Assembly (NCBI RefSeq): GCF_000284255.1
Contig: NC_017075.1
Coordinates: forward strand, 1,488,001-1,552,000
DNA from: Rubrivivax gelatinosus IL144
GTDB taxonomy: Bacteria > Pseudomonadota > Gammaproteobacteria > Burkholderiales > Burkholderiaceae_C
Length of the DNA: 64,000 bases
Direction: 5' to 3'
Below the pieces are notes generated by a model. That model did no database searches and had not been told where the DNA came from. It was given only the letters and a program-made list of their open reading frames with translations. Each line of letters opens with the position of its first letter. The stretch's first letter is position 1. Both the position numbers and the translations under genes were made by a program. Of this stretch, positions 1-9,223 are shown piece after piece.

Positions 1-2944
1 CGGTCAGCGCCAGGATCGGCAGCGTGGCGCCGCGGCGGCGCATCTCGCGTGCCGCGCCCAGGCCGTCGAGCTCGGGCATCTGCAGGTCCATCAGCACCAG
101 CGCCGGCTGGTCGGCGGCCAGGCGCTCGAGCGCCTCGTGGCCGTTCTCGGCCAGCAGCACCTTCAGCCCGACGGCCCCCAGCAGCGCCGAGGCGCTCTCG
201 CGGTTGACCGGGTCGTCGTCGACGACGAGCACCGGCGTGCCGGCGTGGCGGGCACGCAGCGTCGCCTCGACGGTCAGCTGGCCCGGCGGGCGCGTCGAGA
301 CGTCGCGGCCGCGCGGCAGGTGCACGCGCAGCCAGAAGCGGCTGCCGCGGCCCGGGCGGCTGTGCACGCCGACCTGGCCGTGCATCAGCTCGGCCAGCCG
401 TCGCGTCAGCGCCAGCCCCAGGCCGGCGCCGCCGTGGCGCCGCGTCATCGAGAGGTCGCCCGGCTCGAAGGCGCCGAACAGCCGCGGCTGCTGCGCCGGG
501 TCGATGCCCGGGCCGGTGTCGCGCACCTCCAGCAGCAGCGTCACGCCCTCGGCGTCTTCGGCGACGCGGCGGGCGATGATCTGGACGCTGCCTTCGGCGG
601 TGAACTTGACCGCGTTGCGCACGTAGTTGCCCAGCGCGCGGCCGAGCATCGCGGGGTCGCCGCGCAGCCACAGCGGCACCGAGCCGGCGTCGACCGTCAG
701 CGCCAGGCCCTTGCGCTGGGCCTCCGCCTCGACCTGCTCGCGCGCCTGGTGCAGCAGCGCGCCGAGCTCGAAGTCGGCGCTGCGCGGCACGACGCCGCCG
801 GCCTCCAGCTCCGACAGCGTCAGCACGTCCTCGAGGATCTCGGCCAGCCGGTCGGCGGCGTCGACGAAAGCGTCCTCGGGCGAGCCGTCGTCGCGGTGCA
901 GGTGCGGCGCCAGGTTGAGGATCTGGTGCAGCGGCGTGCGCAACTCGTGGCTGATGATGCGGATGAAGGCGTCGCGGGCGCGCATGCCGGCCTCGGCGCG
1001 CGCGCGGGCGACCTCCAGGTCGGCGGTGCGCTCGCGCACCTGGCGCTCGAGCTCGGCGCGGTGGCGGTCGAGTTCGATGCGCAGCGTCTTGGCTTCGGTG
1101 ACGTCCTGCACGAAGCCCTGGGCGTGCAGCACGCGGCGGCCCTCGAACTCCAGCTGGCCGACGATGCGCACCCAGCGCTCGCGGCCGCGTGCGGTCTGCA
1201 CCGGCAGCTCCAGATCGAGTGGCACGCCGTGTTCGCGGTTGGCCTGCAGCGCGGCCTGGAGCTGCTCGCGCGACTCGGTGCCGAGGAAACCCAGCGCGAA
1301 GCCGATGCCCGGGTCGATCTCGCCGTCGACCTCGACGATGCGCCGGATCTCGTCGGTCCAGGTGACGCGGCGCGTGCGGTCATCGTAGCTCCAGCCGCCG
1401 ATGCGCGCGATGCGGCTGGTCTCGGCCAGCAGCGCACGTTCCTTGCGCAGGTCGGTGACGTCGCGCGAGACGCCGAAGACGCCGATCAGCTCGCCGGCGC
1501 GGTTGTGCAGCGGGCCCTTGGTGACCGTCATCTCGCGCGGCCCGTCGGGCGTCGGCAGCGTCTCCTCGAGTTCGATGACGCCTTCCTGGGCGCGGCGGTC
1601 GGCCGCGCGCAGCCCGGCGACGATGTCCGGCGGGAACAGCACCGAGTCGTCGCGGCCCAGCATCTGTTCGCGCAAGGCGCCTGTGAAACGCTCGGCGCCG
1701 CGGTTGAACAGCAGGAAGCGCCCCTGCAGGTCCTTGGCGAAGATCATGTCCGGCGAGCTGTCGGCGATGGCCTCGAACACCGCCAGCGCCTCCACGCGTT
1801 CGGCTTGGCGGAGGCGCTCGGCCTCGTGGCGGTCGATGGCCTCGCGCTGGCGGCGCAGCGCCAGCAGCCCCGTGGCACCGAAGCCGGCGAGCAGCGCGGC
1901 CAGCAGCACGCCCGAGGCCGCCTGCCAGCGCTGGCGTTCGATCACCGTGTGGTCGACGCGCGTCAGCAGCTGCCAGGGCGTGCCGGCGATCGGGCCGAGC
2001 AGGCCCAGCGCGGCCTCGCCGCGTTCGTCGCCGCCGTCGATCAGCGTGCCCGCCGGGTGGCTGGTGGCGGCGATGGCCGAGTCGTCGGCCGGGCGGCGCC
2101 AGATCGCGAAGCCTTTGCGCGCCGGCGCGCCGAAGTAGACGAGGTCGTTGCCGTCGCGGCGCACCAGCACCGTGGCCGCGCCTTCCATCGTCATCCCGCC
2201 CAGCGCCAGCGGCGGCAGGTCGGCGGCGGCCAGCTGCAGCAGCGCGTAGCCGCCGGCAGGTGCCTGGCCGGGCGCCAGCGGCACCAGCAGCAACAGGTGC
2301 GGCAGACCTTCGGCGTCGAGCTGCGGCCCCAGCAGGCGGGGCTTGTCGGGGTGCAGGTCGGGAGCGTCCTGCGGCGCGTCGGGCGCCGGGCCCGAGGACC
2401 AGACGCTGCGCCACTGGGCGTCGAGCAGGGCGACGGCGGCGTAGCCGCGTTCGGCGCGCAGCAGTTCCAGCCGCGCCTGCAACTGCGACGGCTGGATCTC
2501 GCGCACCCGGCCGCCATCGGCCAGGTGCACCGCGGCCCAGGCCGAGGCCTGGGCGCTGCGCAGGTCGGCGATCGAGCGCAGCGTCTGCTCGGTGCTGCGG
2601 TGCTGCTGCCGCAGCGCCAGCGCCAGGCCGGCGGCCGTCAGCAGCACGATGCTCGCCGCCACCAGCGCCGGCAGCACGCGTTCGCCGCGCTGCGGCCGGC
2701 CGCTCGCCGGCTCGGCCGGGGCCATCCGGCGCACCAGCACGTACAGCAGCAGCGAGGTGACGGCGACGAAGACCCAGCCCTTGGCGATGCCGGCGAGCAC
2801 CCGCGCCTCGGCATCGGTCATCAGGTGTTCGACCCAACGGTCGGACAGCAGGATCCACAGCGAGGCCAGCCCGGCGTAGCCGAGCGCGACACGGAGCGCG
2901 GTCAGGCGGGACCGGCGCGGCGCGCCGGCGCTGTCAGGCGGCAC
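1..2944 (-). CDS. Hybrid sensor histidine kinase with REC domain, 3' end cut by window edge
   Basis: Membrane-bound hybrid sensor kinase. I read it from a GTG at 2944, which overlaps the end of the response regulator gene by 11 bases; about 981 residues lie in the window and there is no stop. In order: hydrophobic segments near residues 16-34, 57-72 and 90-110, a probable periplasmic sensor region, another membrane segment near 340, two PAS-like domains (about 365-610), a HisKA domain with the H box SHELRTP (His666), and a HATPase domain with the G box GGAGLGLAL. A receiver domain starting at VLVVDDDP has phospho-acceptor Asp953 in LMDLQMP and is cut at the edge. The stimulus is not evident. 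Overlap with the HD-GYP gene implies co-translation and possibly a phosphorelay controlling c-di-GMP. Confidence 0.9.
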   Translation of the reverse strand, partial: MPPDSAGAPRRSRLTALRVALGYAGLASLWILLSDRWVEHLMTDAEARVLAGIAKGWVFVAVTSLLLYVLVRRMAPAEPASGRPQRGERVLPALVAASIVLLTAAGLALALRQQHRSTEQTLRSIADLRSAQASAWAAVHLADGGRVREIQPSQLQARLELLRAERGYAAVALLDAQWRSVWSSGPAPDAPQDAPDLHPDKPRLLGPQLDAEGLPHLLLLVPLAPGQAPAGGYALLQLAAADLPPLALGGMTMEGAATVLVRRDGNDLVYFGAPARKGFAIWRRPADDSAIAATSHPAGTLIDGGDERGEAALGLLGPIAGTPWQLLTRVDHTVIERQRWQAASGVLLAALLAGFGATGLLALRRQREAIDRHEAERLRQAERVEALAVFEAIADSSPDMIFAKDLQGRFLLFNRGAERFTGALREQMLGRDDSVLFPPDIVAGLRAADRRAQEGVIELEETLPTPDGPREMTVTKGPLHNRAGELIGVFGVSRDVTDLRKERALLAETSRIARIGGWSYDDRTRRVTWTDEIRRIVEVDGEIDPGIGFALGFLGTESREQLQAALQANREHGVPLDLELPVQTARGRERWVRIVGQLEFEGRRVLHAQGFVQDVTEAKTLRIELDRHRAELERQVRERTADLEVARARAEAGMRARDAFIRIISHELRTPLHQILNLAPHLHRDDGSPEDAFVDAADRLAEILEDVLTLSELEAGGVVPRSADFELGALLHQAREQVEAEAQRKGLALTVDAGSVPLWLRGDPAMLGRALGNYVRNAVKFTAEGSVQIIARRVAEDAEGVTLLLEVRDTGPGIDPAQQPRLFGAFEPGDLSMTRRHGGAGLGLALTRRLAELMHGQVGVHSRPGRGSRFWLRVHLPRGRDVSTRPPGQLTVEATLRARHAGTPVLVVDDDPVNRESASALLGAVGLKVLLAENGHEALERLAADQPALVLMDLQMPELDGLGAAREMRRRGATLPILALT

Positions 2945-4112
2945 GGTCGGCGCTGTCCTGCGGCTCGTCCTTGGGGTCGGCGAAGGTCGTCGCGATGCGG
3001 CAGAACTCGTCGTAGCAGCGCTCGAAGGCGTCGACGACCGCCGGGTCGAAGTGCGTGCCGCGCCCTTCGAGGATCGTCGTGCGCGCGTGGCCGTAGTCCC
3101 AGGCTTCCTTGTAGCAGCGCTTGGAGATCAGCGCGTCGAAGACGTCGGCCAGCGCCATCAGCCGTGCCGAACGCGGGATCGCGTCGCCGGCCAGGCCGTC
3201 GGGGTAGCCGCGGCCGTCCCAGCGCTCGTGGTGGCGGTGGGCGATCTCCTTGGCGATGCGCAGGCAGTCGAGCAGGTCGCGCGTCTTGTCGTCGATCTCG
3301 CCGTCGTGCCAGCGCAGGCGCATCTCCTGCTGCACGTCCTCCTCGGCGCGCGTGATCGCGTCGGCGCCGATGCGGGCGTGCTTCTTCATCGTCACCCACT
3401 CGTCGTCGGTGAGCTTGCCCTTCTTCAGCAGCACCTCGTCGGGGATGCCGACCTTGCCGATGTCGTGCAGCGGCGCCGAACGTTCGAGCAGCGAGATCGT
3501 CGAGTCCGACAGCTCCCAGCCGTGGCGGCGCAGGTCTTCGGCGAGCACGCGCACGTACTTCTGCGTGCGCAGGATGTGGTTGCCGGTCTCCAGGTCGCGC
3601 GTCTCGGCCAGGTGGGCCAGCGCGCGGATGACGACCGTCTGCATCAGGTCGCCTTCGAGGTCGCGCAGCTGCTTCTCGCGCTGGAGCTCGTCGCGCAGCA
3701 GCGCACGCAGGCGCGCCGCGTCGAGCTGGGTGCGCACGCGCGCCAGCAGGATCAGCGGGCTGAAGGGCTTCTTGATGTAGTCGGAGGCGCCGGCCTGCAG
3801 GCCGGTCTCCTCGTCGCGCTCCTTGCCCAGCGCGGTGACCATCACGACGGGGATCGCGCGGGTGGCCGGGTTCTCGCGCAGCTTCTCGAGCACGACCATG
3901 CCGCTCATGCCCGGCATCATCACGTCCAGCAGGATCAGCGCCGGCAGCGGCGGGCGCTCGGCCAGGCGCAGCGCGGTCTCGCCGTTGGACGCGGCGATGA
4001 CGCGATAACCCTTGTCCCCCAGGATCGTCGCCAGGATCTTCAGATTGGCCGGTTCGTCGTCGACGATGAGGATCGTCTCCGGGCCGGACGGCAGGGACAG
4101 GGCGGCAGGCAA
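2934..4112 (-). CDS. Response regulator with HD-GYP domain (RpfG-type c-di-GMP phosphodiesterase)
   Basis: Two-domain cytoplasmic regulator. The receiver domain (residues 12-130) starts TILIVDDEP and has phospho-acceptor Asp63 in LLDVMMPG and the conserved Lys115. A helical linker leads to an HD-GYP domain (about 160-375) with HDIGK at 216-220 and HHERWDGRGYP, the signature of enzymes that hydrolyse c-di-GMP. I chose the TTG at 4112 because GAGAGGAAG lies just upstream and the receiver domain follows at once. The first in-frame ATG, at 4217, would add 35 residues of low-quality sequence. It is followed by the overlapping hybrid kinase at 2944, so the two probably form one signalling operon. 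The metal-binding residues look intact, so activity is expected. Confidence 0.9.
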   Translation of the reverse strand: MPAALSLPSGPETILIVDDEPANLKILATILGDKGYRVIAASNGETALRLAERPPLPALILLDVMMPGMSGMVVLEKLRENPATRAIPVVMVTALGKERDEETGLQAGASDYIKKPFSPLILLARVRTQLDAARLRALLRDELQREKQLRDLEGDLMQTVVIRALAHLAETRDLETGNHILRTQKYVRVLAEDLRRHGWELSDSTISLLERSAPLHDIGKVGIPDEVLLKKGKLTDDEWVTMKKHARIGADAITRAEEDVQQEMRLRWHDGEIDDKTRDLLDCLRIAKEIAHRHHERWDGRGYPDGLAGDAIPRSARLMALADVFDALISKRCYKEAWDYGHARTTILEGRGTHFDPAVVDAFERCYDEFCRIATTFADPKDEPQDSADRAA

Positions 4113-4263
4113 GTCGGCTTCCTCTCGGGCAGGGGCGCTCTGAACGTCCCGGCAGCTTAGTGGCGGACCTCGGCCCTCGGTCAGGGCAAAAGCCTTGCGT
4201 TTCCAGCGCTTCCGCATTCTTCCGCCGGCCGGCCGCGGCCGCAACCGGCGGCAACCCCCCGAG

Positions 4264-6087
4264 TCAGGACAAGGCCGGCGCCAGCTCGAACTGCATCGCC
4301 GCCAGCCGTGCGTACAGACCGCCGCGCGCCACCAGTTCGGCGTGGGTGCCGACGTCGACGATGCGCCCGCCGTCCATGACGACGATGCGGTCGGCACGCA
4401 GCACGGTGGCCAGGCGGTGGGCGATGACGATCGTCGTGCGCCCGGCCATCGCCGTCTCCAGCGCCGCCTGCACCATGCGCTCGCTCTCGGCGTCCAGCGC
4501 GCTGGTGGCTTCGTCGAGCAGCAGCAGCGGCGGGTTCTTCAGCATCGCGCGCGCGATCGCGACGCGCTGGCGCTGGCCGCCGGACAGGCGCACGCCGCGT
4601 TCGCCGAGGAAGCTGGCGTAGCCCTCGGGCAGGCGCTCGATGAACTCGTGGGCGTGCGCCGCGCGCGCCGCGGCCATGACCTCGGCGTCGCTGGCCTCGG
4701 GGCGGCCGTAGCGGATGTTCTCCAGCGCCGAGGCCGAGAAGATCGTGCTGTCCTGCGGCACGATGCCGATGCGCCCGCGCAGCTCGGCCAGCGCCGCCTC
4801 GCGCACGTCGACGCCGTCGATGCTGACGCGCCCGGCCTGGGCGTCGTAGAAGCGCAGCAGCAGCTGCAGCACCGTGCTCTTGCCGGCGCCGCTGGGGCCG
4901 ACGAGCGCCACCGTCTCGCCGGGGCGCACGTCCAGCGAGAAGTCCGCGAGCGAGGGCTGGCCGGGGCGCGACGGATAGCAGAAGGTGACGGCGTCCAGTC
5001 GCACCGCCGAGCCGCCCCGGGTGGCCGGCAGGGCCCGCGGCTGCGCCGGGTCGGCCACCGGCGAACGCGCCGCCAGCAGCTCCATCAGCCGTTCGGTGGC
5101 GCCGGCGGCGCGCAGCAGCTCGCCCCAGACCTCGGACAGCACCGCCACCGCGCCGACGAAGATGATGACGAAAACCACCGTCTGGCCGAGGTGGCCGGCG
5201 CTGATGCGGCCCTCGATCACCGCCTGCGTGCCCTGGTACAGGCCCCAGACCAGCGCCCCGAAGGTCGCGGTGATCATGAAGCCGACGAGCAGCGAGCGCA
5301 CCACGGTGCGCCGGCGCGCGGTGTCGAAGGCGCTCTCGGTGGCGGCGTCGAAACGCGCCGACTCGCGCCGCTCCTGCACGTAGCCCTGCACGACGGGAAT
5401 CGCGTTGAGCACCTCGGCGGCGATGGCGCTGGAGTCGGCGACGCGGTCCTGGCTGGCGCGGCTCAACTTGCGCACCCGGCGGCCGAAGTAGATCGACGGC
5501 AGCACGACCAGCACCAGGATGCCCAGCACCTGGGTCATCACCCAGGGGTTGGTGACGACCAGCGCGGCCAGCGCGCCCAGGCCCATCACGGTGTTGCGCA
5601 GGCCCAGGCTGAGGCTGGAGCCGACGACGGTCTGCACCAGCGTCGTGTCGGTGGTCAGGCGGCTGAGCACCTCGCCGGTCTGGGTGGTCTCGAAGAACTC
5701 CGGGCTCTGGCGCACGACGTGGGCGTAGACCGCGTTGCGCAAATCGGCGGTGATGCGCTCGCCCAGCCAGGTGACCATGTAGAAGCGCAGCGCCGAGAAC
5801 AGCCCCAGCGCGCCGCCGACGGCGAACAGCGCCAGGAAGTGCCCGCGCAGCGCCATCACGCGCTGGCCCGGGTCGGCGGCGACCAGGCCCTGGTCGATCA
5901 GCGACTTCAGCGCCACCGGGAAGGCCAGCGTGCTGGCCGCGGCGAGCACGAGGAACAAACCGGCCAGCGCGACGCGGCCGCGATACGGCCGCACGAAAGG
6001 CAGCAGTCCGGAGAGGGAACGCACGCGGCGCGCCGGCGCCGGCTCTTCGGCGGCACGCGCCGCCGGGGCAGTGGAGGAGGAGGCCAT
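4264..6087 (-). CDS. ABC transporter, fused permease and ATPase (MsbA-like exporter)
   Basis: Half-transporter of 607 residues with the exporter layout. Six membrane segments occupy about residues 25-320. The ATPase domain has Walker A GPSGAGKST near 390, the signature [14 protein letters not shown] near 495, Walker B LLLLDEATSALD, and the switch His in IVIAHRLATV. Homodimers of this family flip lipids, lipid A or drugs out of the inner membrane. The length and arrangement fit the MsbA/lipid-exporter group, but the substrate cannot be read from sequence and multidrug export is equally possible. The N-terminus is Ala/Pro-rich. It lies upstream of the HD-GYP regulator on the same strand with a gap of about 150 bases, so it is probably a separate unit. 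Confidence 0.88.
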   Translation of the reverse strand: MASSSTAPAARAAEEPAPARRVRSLSGLLPFVRPYRGRVALAGLFLVLAAASTLAFPVALKSLIDQGLVAADPGQRVMALRGHFLALFAVGGALGLFSALRFYMVTWLGERITADLRNAVYAHVVRQSPEFFETTQTGEVLSRLTTDTTLVQTVVGSSLSLGLRNTVMGLGALAALVVTNPWVMTQVLGILVLVVLPSIYFGRRVRKLSRASQDRVADSSAIAAEVLNAIPVVQGYVQERRESARFDAATESAFDTARRRTVVRSLLVGFMITATFGALVWGLYQGTQAVIEGRISAGHLGQTVVFVIIFVGAVAVLSEVWGELLRAAGATERLMELLAARSPVADPAQPRALPATRGGSAVRLDAVTFCYPSRPGQPSLADFSLDVRPGETVALVGPSGAGKSTVLQLLLRFYDAQAGRVSIDGVDVREAALAELRGRIGIVPQDSTIFSASALENIRYGRPEASDAEVMAAARAAHAHEFIERLPEGYASFLGERGVRLSGGQRQRVAIARAMLKNPPLLLLDEATSALDAESERMVQAALETAMAGRTTIVIAHRLATVLRADRIVVMDGGRIVDVGTHAELVARGGLYARLAAMQFELAPALS

Positions 6088-6139
6088 CGCCGCGCAGTGT
6101 AGGCAGCGCCGGCCGACGGCGCTGGCGGCGGGCCGGGCG

Positions 6140-8260
6140 CTAGAGGTTGTTGGCGAGCAGCCGGCGCACCAGCAGGTCGCGCAGGCCGTGCGCGTCGGCC
6201 AGGCCCAGGCGCTCCAGGTAGGCGCGCGGCGCCTCGCGGCCTTCCCAGAGGCTTTTGACCGTCATCTGCAGCAGTTCGGCCGGGTGCTCGCTGGCGTGCT
6301 TGAGCTTCTTCAGCGCACGCACGATGCGGATCTCGTCGTCGGTGAGGTCGGTGCCGAACGGGAACTCGGGCAGCAGCCCGGCGGCGGCCCAGGGCTGGAG
6401 CTGGTCTTCCAGCTTCTGCGGCAGGTTGTGGCGCTGACGCTCGGGCACGACGTAGCCGGCTTCGAGCTTGCCGTGGGCCTGCGCCTGGCGCACCAGCTCG
6501 TCCTGGAAACGCGAGTCGGCGATCGCGATCAGGCGCTTGACGACCTCGCCGTCGGGCTGGCCGCGCAGGTCGGCGACGCCGTACTCGGTGACGACGATGT
6601 CGCGCAGGTGGCGCGGGATCGTCACGTTGCCGTAGTTCCAGACGATGCTGCTGGTGAGCGCCTGCTTCGTCGCGTGCGTCGAGCGCAGCATCATCACCAG
6701 GCGCGCGTCGGGCAGGGCGTGCGACATCGCGACGAAGTTGTACTGGCCGCCGACGCCGCTGACCACCTGGCCGTTCTCCAGCGCGTCGCTGGCCGCGGCG
6801 CCGAGCAGCGTGACGACCATCGTCGTGTTCATGAAGCGCGCGCGGCGGCGCTGCTGGCGCTTCAACTCGTCGTCGCCGTAGAGCTGGTTGATGAAGTCGA
6901 TGCGCGTCATGTCGATCTTCGCCAGCTCCTGCGGCGGCATCGTGCGCAGGCGCTCGTAGAAGTCGCGCGGGCCGAGGAAGAAGCCGCCGTGCATGAAGAC
7001 GCCGCCCAGCAGCCGCGAGCCGAGCATCGTGCCGCAGACGGTGTCGAAGGCGCGGGCATCGCGCAGGTCGGCGCTGCAGCGCGTCGTGCCGCAGACGAGC
7101 TCGCCGCCGTCCAGGCGCACGTCGGCGCGCAGCACGCCGAACTTCTGCAGATAGGCCAGGTCGCGCGCGTCCAGCGGCGCGCGCACGCGGCCGGCCTCCA
7201 GCAGCGCCGTGAGGGTCTGCGGGCGCACCGTCGCGTCGGCGATGCGGCCTTCGTTGAGCAGGCGTTGCAGCACCGCGTCGGCATAGACCTCGCGGCGCAC
7301 GATGCCGGCCTCGATGAGCTTCAGGAAGCCGTTGACGAACATCTCCGAGCAGCCGTAGAGCCCGGTGTCGAAGCGCCCGGTCTCGCGGCCGGACAGGTCG
7401 CCCTGGGTCAGCGACTCGAGGATGCGGCGGTACTCGCTGCCGTGGCGGTCGCGCACGATCAGCGACTGCGCGATCGCGTCGCCCAGCGAGCCGATGCCGA
7501 TCTGCAGCGTGCCGCCGTCGACGACGAAACTCGAGGCGTGCAGGCCGATCGCGTAGTCGGCGAACGAGACCTTGTTGTTCGGCGGCGCGAACACGGCGTG
7601 CGTGCCGCGCGGGTCGGTGACGACGAGGTCGAACAGCCCCGGGTCGACCTCGGCGCCGTTGGGCATGAACGGCATCTTCTGGTTGACGACGCCGACGGTC
7701 ATCACCTTGCGGCCGCTGGCGTGCACGCGCTCGATGATCTCGGCGCTGACGTCGGGGTTGGACGACAGCGACAGCCGCATCTGCGCGCCGGTGCCGCGCG
7801 CCGCCACTGCCTGGGCGATGACGTTCATGCCCTGCACCGCCATGTCGCGCGCGACGAAGGTGTAGTTCGTCGAGATGTAGTTCTGCTGCGCCGCGGCGTT
7901 GCCCAGGTAGTCGCCGGTCTTCATGAAGAACTCGCTGACCTCGACGTTGCTCGGCAGCCGGCCGGCGCGCAGGTCGACGACGTAGTCCAGGTCGGGGTAG
8001 TCCTCGAAGACGCGAGCCACCAGCGGCTCGAGGAAGTGGCGCTCGATGTCGGTCTTGCCGACCGGCTTCTGCAGCGACAGCGCGGTGACGATGCGCAGCC
8101 GCCGCGACGGATCGGCGCGCAGCCGCCGGTACAGCGCGTTGACGAACGGGTTGGGCTTGCCCACGCCCAGCGGGATGCCGAGCACGATGTCGCCCGGCAC
8201 GCTGGCCAGGACCAGGTCGACCGCCGCCTCGATCGAGTCGACGAACTTCGGGCTGCCCAT
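6140..8260 (-). CDS. Acetyl-CoA hydrolase/transferase family protein
   Basis: About 706-residue protein of the acetyl-CoA hydrolase/transferase (CoA-transferase family I) group. These enzymes move CoA between acyl groups, or hydrolyse acetyl-CoA, through a glutamyl-CoA thioester. Visible landmarks are the N-terminal stretch VPGDIVLGIPLGVGKPN and the C-terminal core GVGGQYNFVAMSHALPDA. That core is followed by SSIVWNYGNVTIPRHLRDIV and by TEYGVADLRG, a motif typical of this family's C-terminal domain. I prefer the ATG at 8260, preceded by GGAGA at 8266-8270, over the ATG at 8302. At about 700 residues it is longer than ordinary 500-residue acetate CoA-transferases and matches the long subgroup. 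The substrate is not assigned. Confidence 0.85.
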   Translation of the reverse strand: MGSPKFVDSIEAAVDLVLASVPGDIVLGIPLGVGKPNPFVNALYRRLRADPSRRLRIVTALSLQKPVGKTDIERHFLEPLVARVFEDYPDLDYVVDLRAGRLPSNVEVSEFFMKTGDYLGNAAAQQNYISTNYTFVARDMAVQGMNVIAQAVAARGTGAQMRLSLSSNPDVSAEIIERVHASGRKVMTVGVVNQKMPFMPNGAEVDPGLFDLVVTDPRGTHAVFAPPNNKVSFADYAIGLHASSFVVDGGTLQIGIGSLGDAIAQSLIVRDRHGSEYRRILESLTQGDLSGRETGRFDTGLYGCSEMFVNGFLKLIEAGIVRREVYADAVLQRLLNEGRIADATVRPQTLTALLEAGRVRAPLDARDLAYLQKFGVLRADVRLDGGELVCGTTRCSADLRDARAFDTVCGTMLGSRLLGGVFMHGGFFLGPRDFYERLRTMPPQELAKIDMTRIDFINQLYGDDELKRQQRRRARFMNTTMVVTLLGAAASDALENGQVVSGVGGQYNFVAMSHALPDARLVMMLRSTHATKQALTSSIVWNYGNVTIPRHLRDIVVTEYGVADLRGQPDGEVVKRLIAIADSRFQDELVRQAQAHGKLEAGYVVPERQRHNLPQKLEDQLQPWAAAGLLPEFPFGTDLTDDEIRIVRALKKLKHASEHPAELLQMTVKSLWEGREAPRAYLERLGLADAHGLRDLLVRRLLANNL

Positions 8261-8321
8261 CTCTGTCTCCGTTGTGATGTCTGTTGGGGTCGCGGTCAGC
8301 ATCCTGTGCGCCCCGCCCGGT

Positions 8322-8343
8322 CCGCTTGACGCAGAGCAAGCGG
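8322..8343. repeat. Perfect 7-bp inverted repeat in a divergent promoter gap
   Basis: CCGCTTG (8322-8328) and CAAGCGG (8337-8343) are separated by eight bases. The repeat sits between the divergent acetyl-CoA hydrolase family gene (start 8260) and the GGDEF-like gene (start 8426). It could be an operator for one or both, or a small stem-loop. There is no T run, so it is not a classical terminator. Confidence 0.4.
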
Positions 8344-8425
8344 CCGAAGCCCGCTTTCTAGGGGGTGATGACCGTATGCTTCAGTCGCCTCCGGATGTGG
8401 TCGAATACCGGACGGCGGTGCGCCC

Positions 8426-9223
8426 ATGCTGAACGTTCCGACGATCCCGACCCCCGACGAGACCCTTACTCCGCGTCGCCGGCTGGCGACCGGGGTCGCG
8501 CTCGGCGTGCTGCTGGTCGCGCTGATGGCCGCCGCCGGCTGGGGGCTGGCGCGGCTGTTCGGCGGTTTCGGCACGCTGGCGGCACCGGCGGCCGCGGCGC
8601 TGGCCGCCGCCGGGGTCGGCGTGCCGCTGGTGCTGTGGCTGCTGCACCTGCTGCGTGCGCTGGACGGCACGCGCGCCGCGCTGGCGCGGCTGGACACCGT
8701 CGACCCGGCCACCGGCATCGCCAACCGGCCCAATTTCCTCGCCTCGGCCGAACGCGAGTGGTCGCGGGCGCGCCGCTACGGCACCGGCGCGGCGCTGCTG
8801 GTCGCCGAGGTCGACCAGGTCGACCGGCTGATCGAAGGCCGCGGTGTCGCCGCCTCCGAGACCGCGCTGCGCGCGCTGGCGCGCGACACCGAGCAGACGC
8901 TGCGCGGCGGCGACCTGATCGCGCGCTTCGGCGACACCCAGTTCGCCGTCTGGCTGGTGCACGCCGACCCGACCGGTGCGCTCGACGTCGCCGAGCGCAT
9001 CCGCGAGCGCGCCGAGCAGATGGAGATCCCCTGCGGCGCGCATCCGCTGCGTGTCACCGTCAGCGTCGGTGTCGCGGCGCTGCGGCCGGCGCACCAGAAC
9101 CTGTCGGCGCTGATCGACGACGTCGAAGCCGCACTCGCCGCCGCGCAGCAGGCCGGCGGCAACTGCGTGCGCGCCGCGCCGGTGGACCTGCGCCGCCGCC
9201 GCGCTGACGCGCCGCCGCCTTGA
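8426..9223 (+). CDS. Membrane protein with degenerate GGDEF domain
   Basis: 265 residues. Two membrane helices (about 22-45 and 50-75) precede a C-terminal domain with the GGDEF fold: DPATGIANRPNFL near residue 91, then the position of the active-site loop, then VSVGVAAL near the end. The loop reads RFGDTQF where active diguanylate cyclases have R(Y/F)GG(D/E)EF. The second Gly and both acidic residues are therefore changed, and the magnesium/GTP chemistry should be lost. A role as a GTP- or c-di-GMP-related sensor, or as an inactive partner of another enzyme, is inference. It diverges from the acetyl-CoA hydrolase family gene and converges on the lipocalin-like gene with no gap. Confidence 0.82.
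   Translation: MLNVPTIPTPDETLTPRRRLATGVALGVLLVALMAAAGWGLARLFGGFGTLAAPAAAALAAAGVGVPLVLWLLHLLRALDGTRAALARLDTVDPATGIANRPNFLASAEREWSRARRYGTGAALLVAEVDQVDRLIEGRGVAASETALRALARDTEQTLRGGDLIARFGDTQFAVWLVHADPTGALDVAERIRERAEQMEIPCGAHPLRVTVSVGVAALRPAHQNLSALIDDVEAALAAAQQAGGNCVRAAPVDLRRRRADAPPP

Noticed and set aside
137..3355. A 1072-codon open frame on the plus strand
   Set aside because: It is antisense to the sensor kinase and HD-GYP genes, which show clear domain motifs. Its translation is Ala/Arg/Gln/His-rich, as expected from a GC-rich reverse frame.
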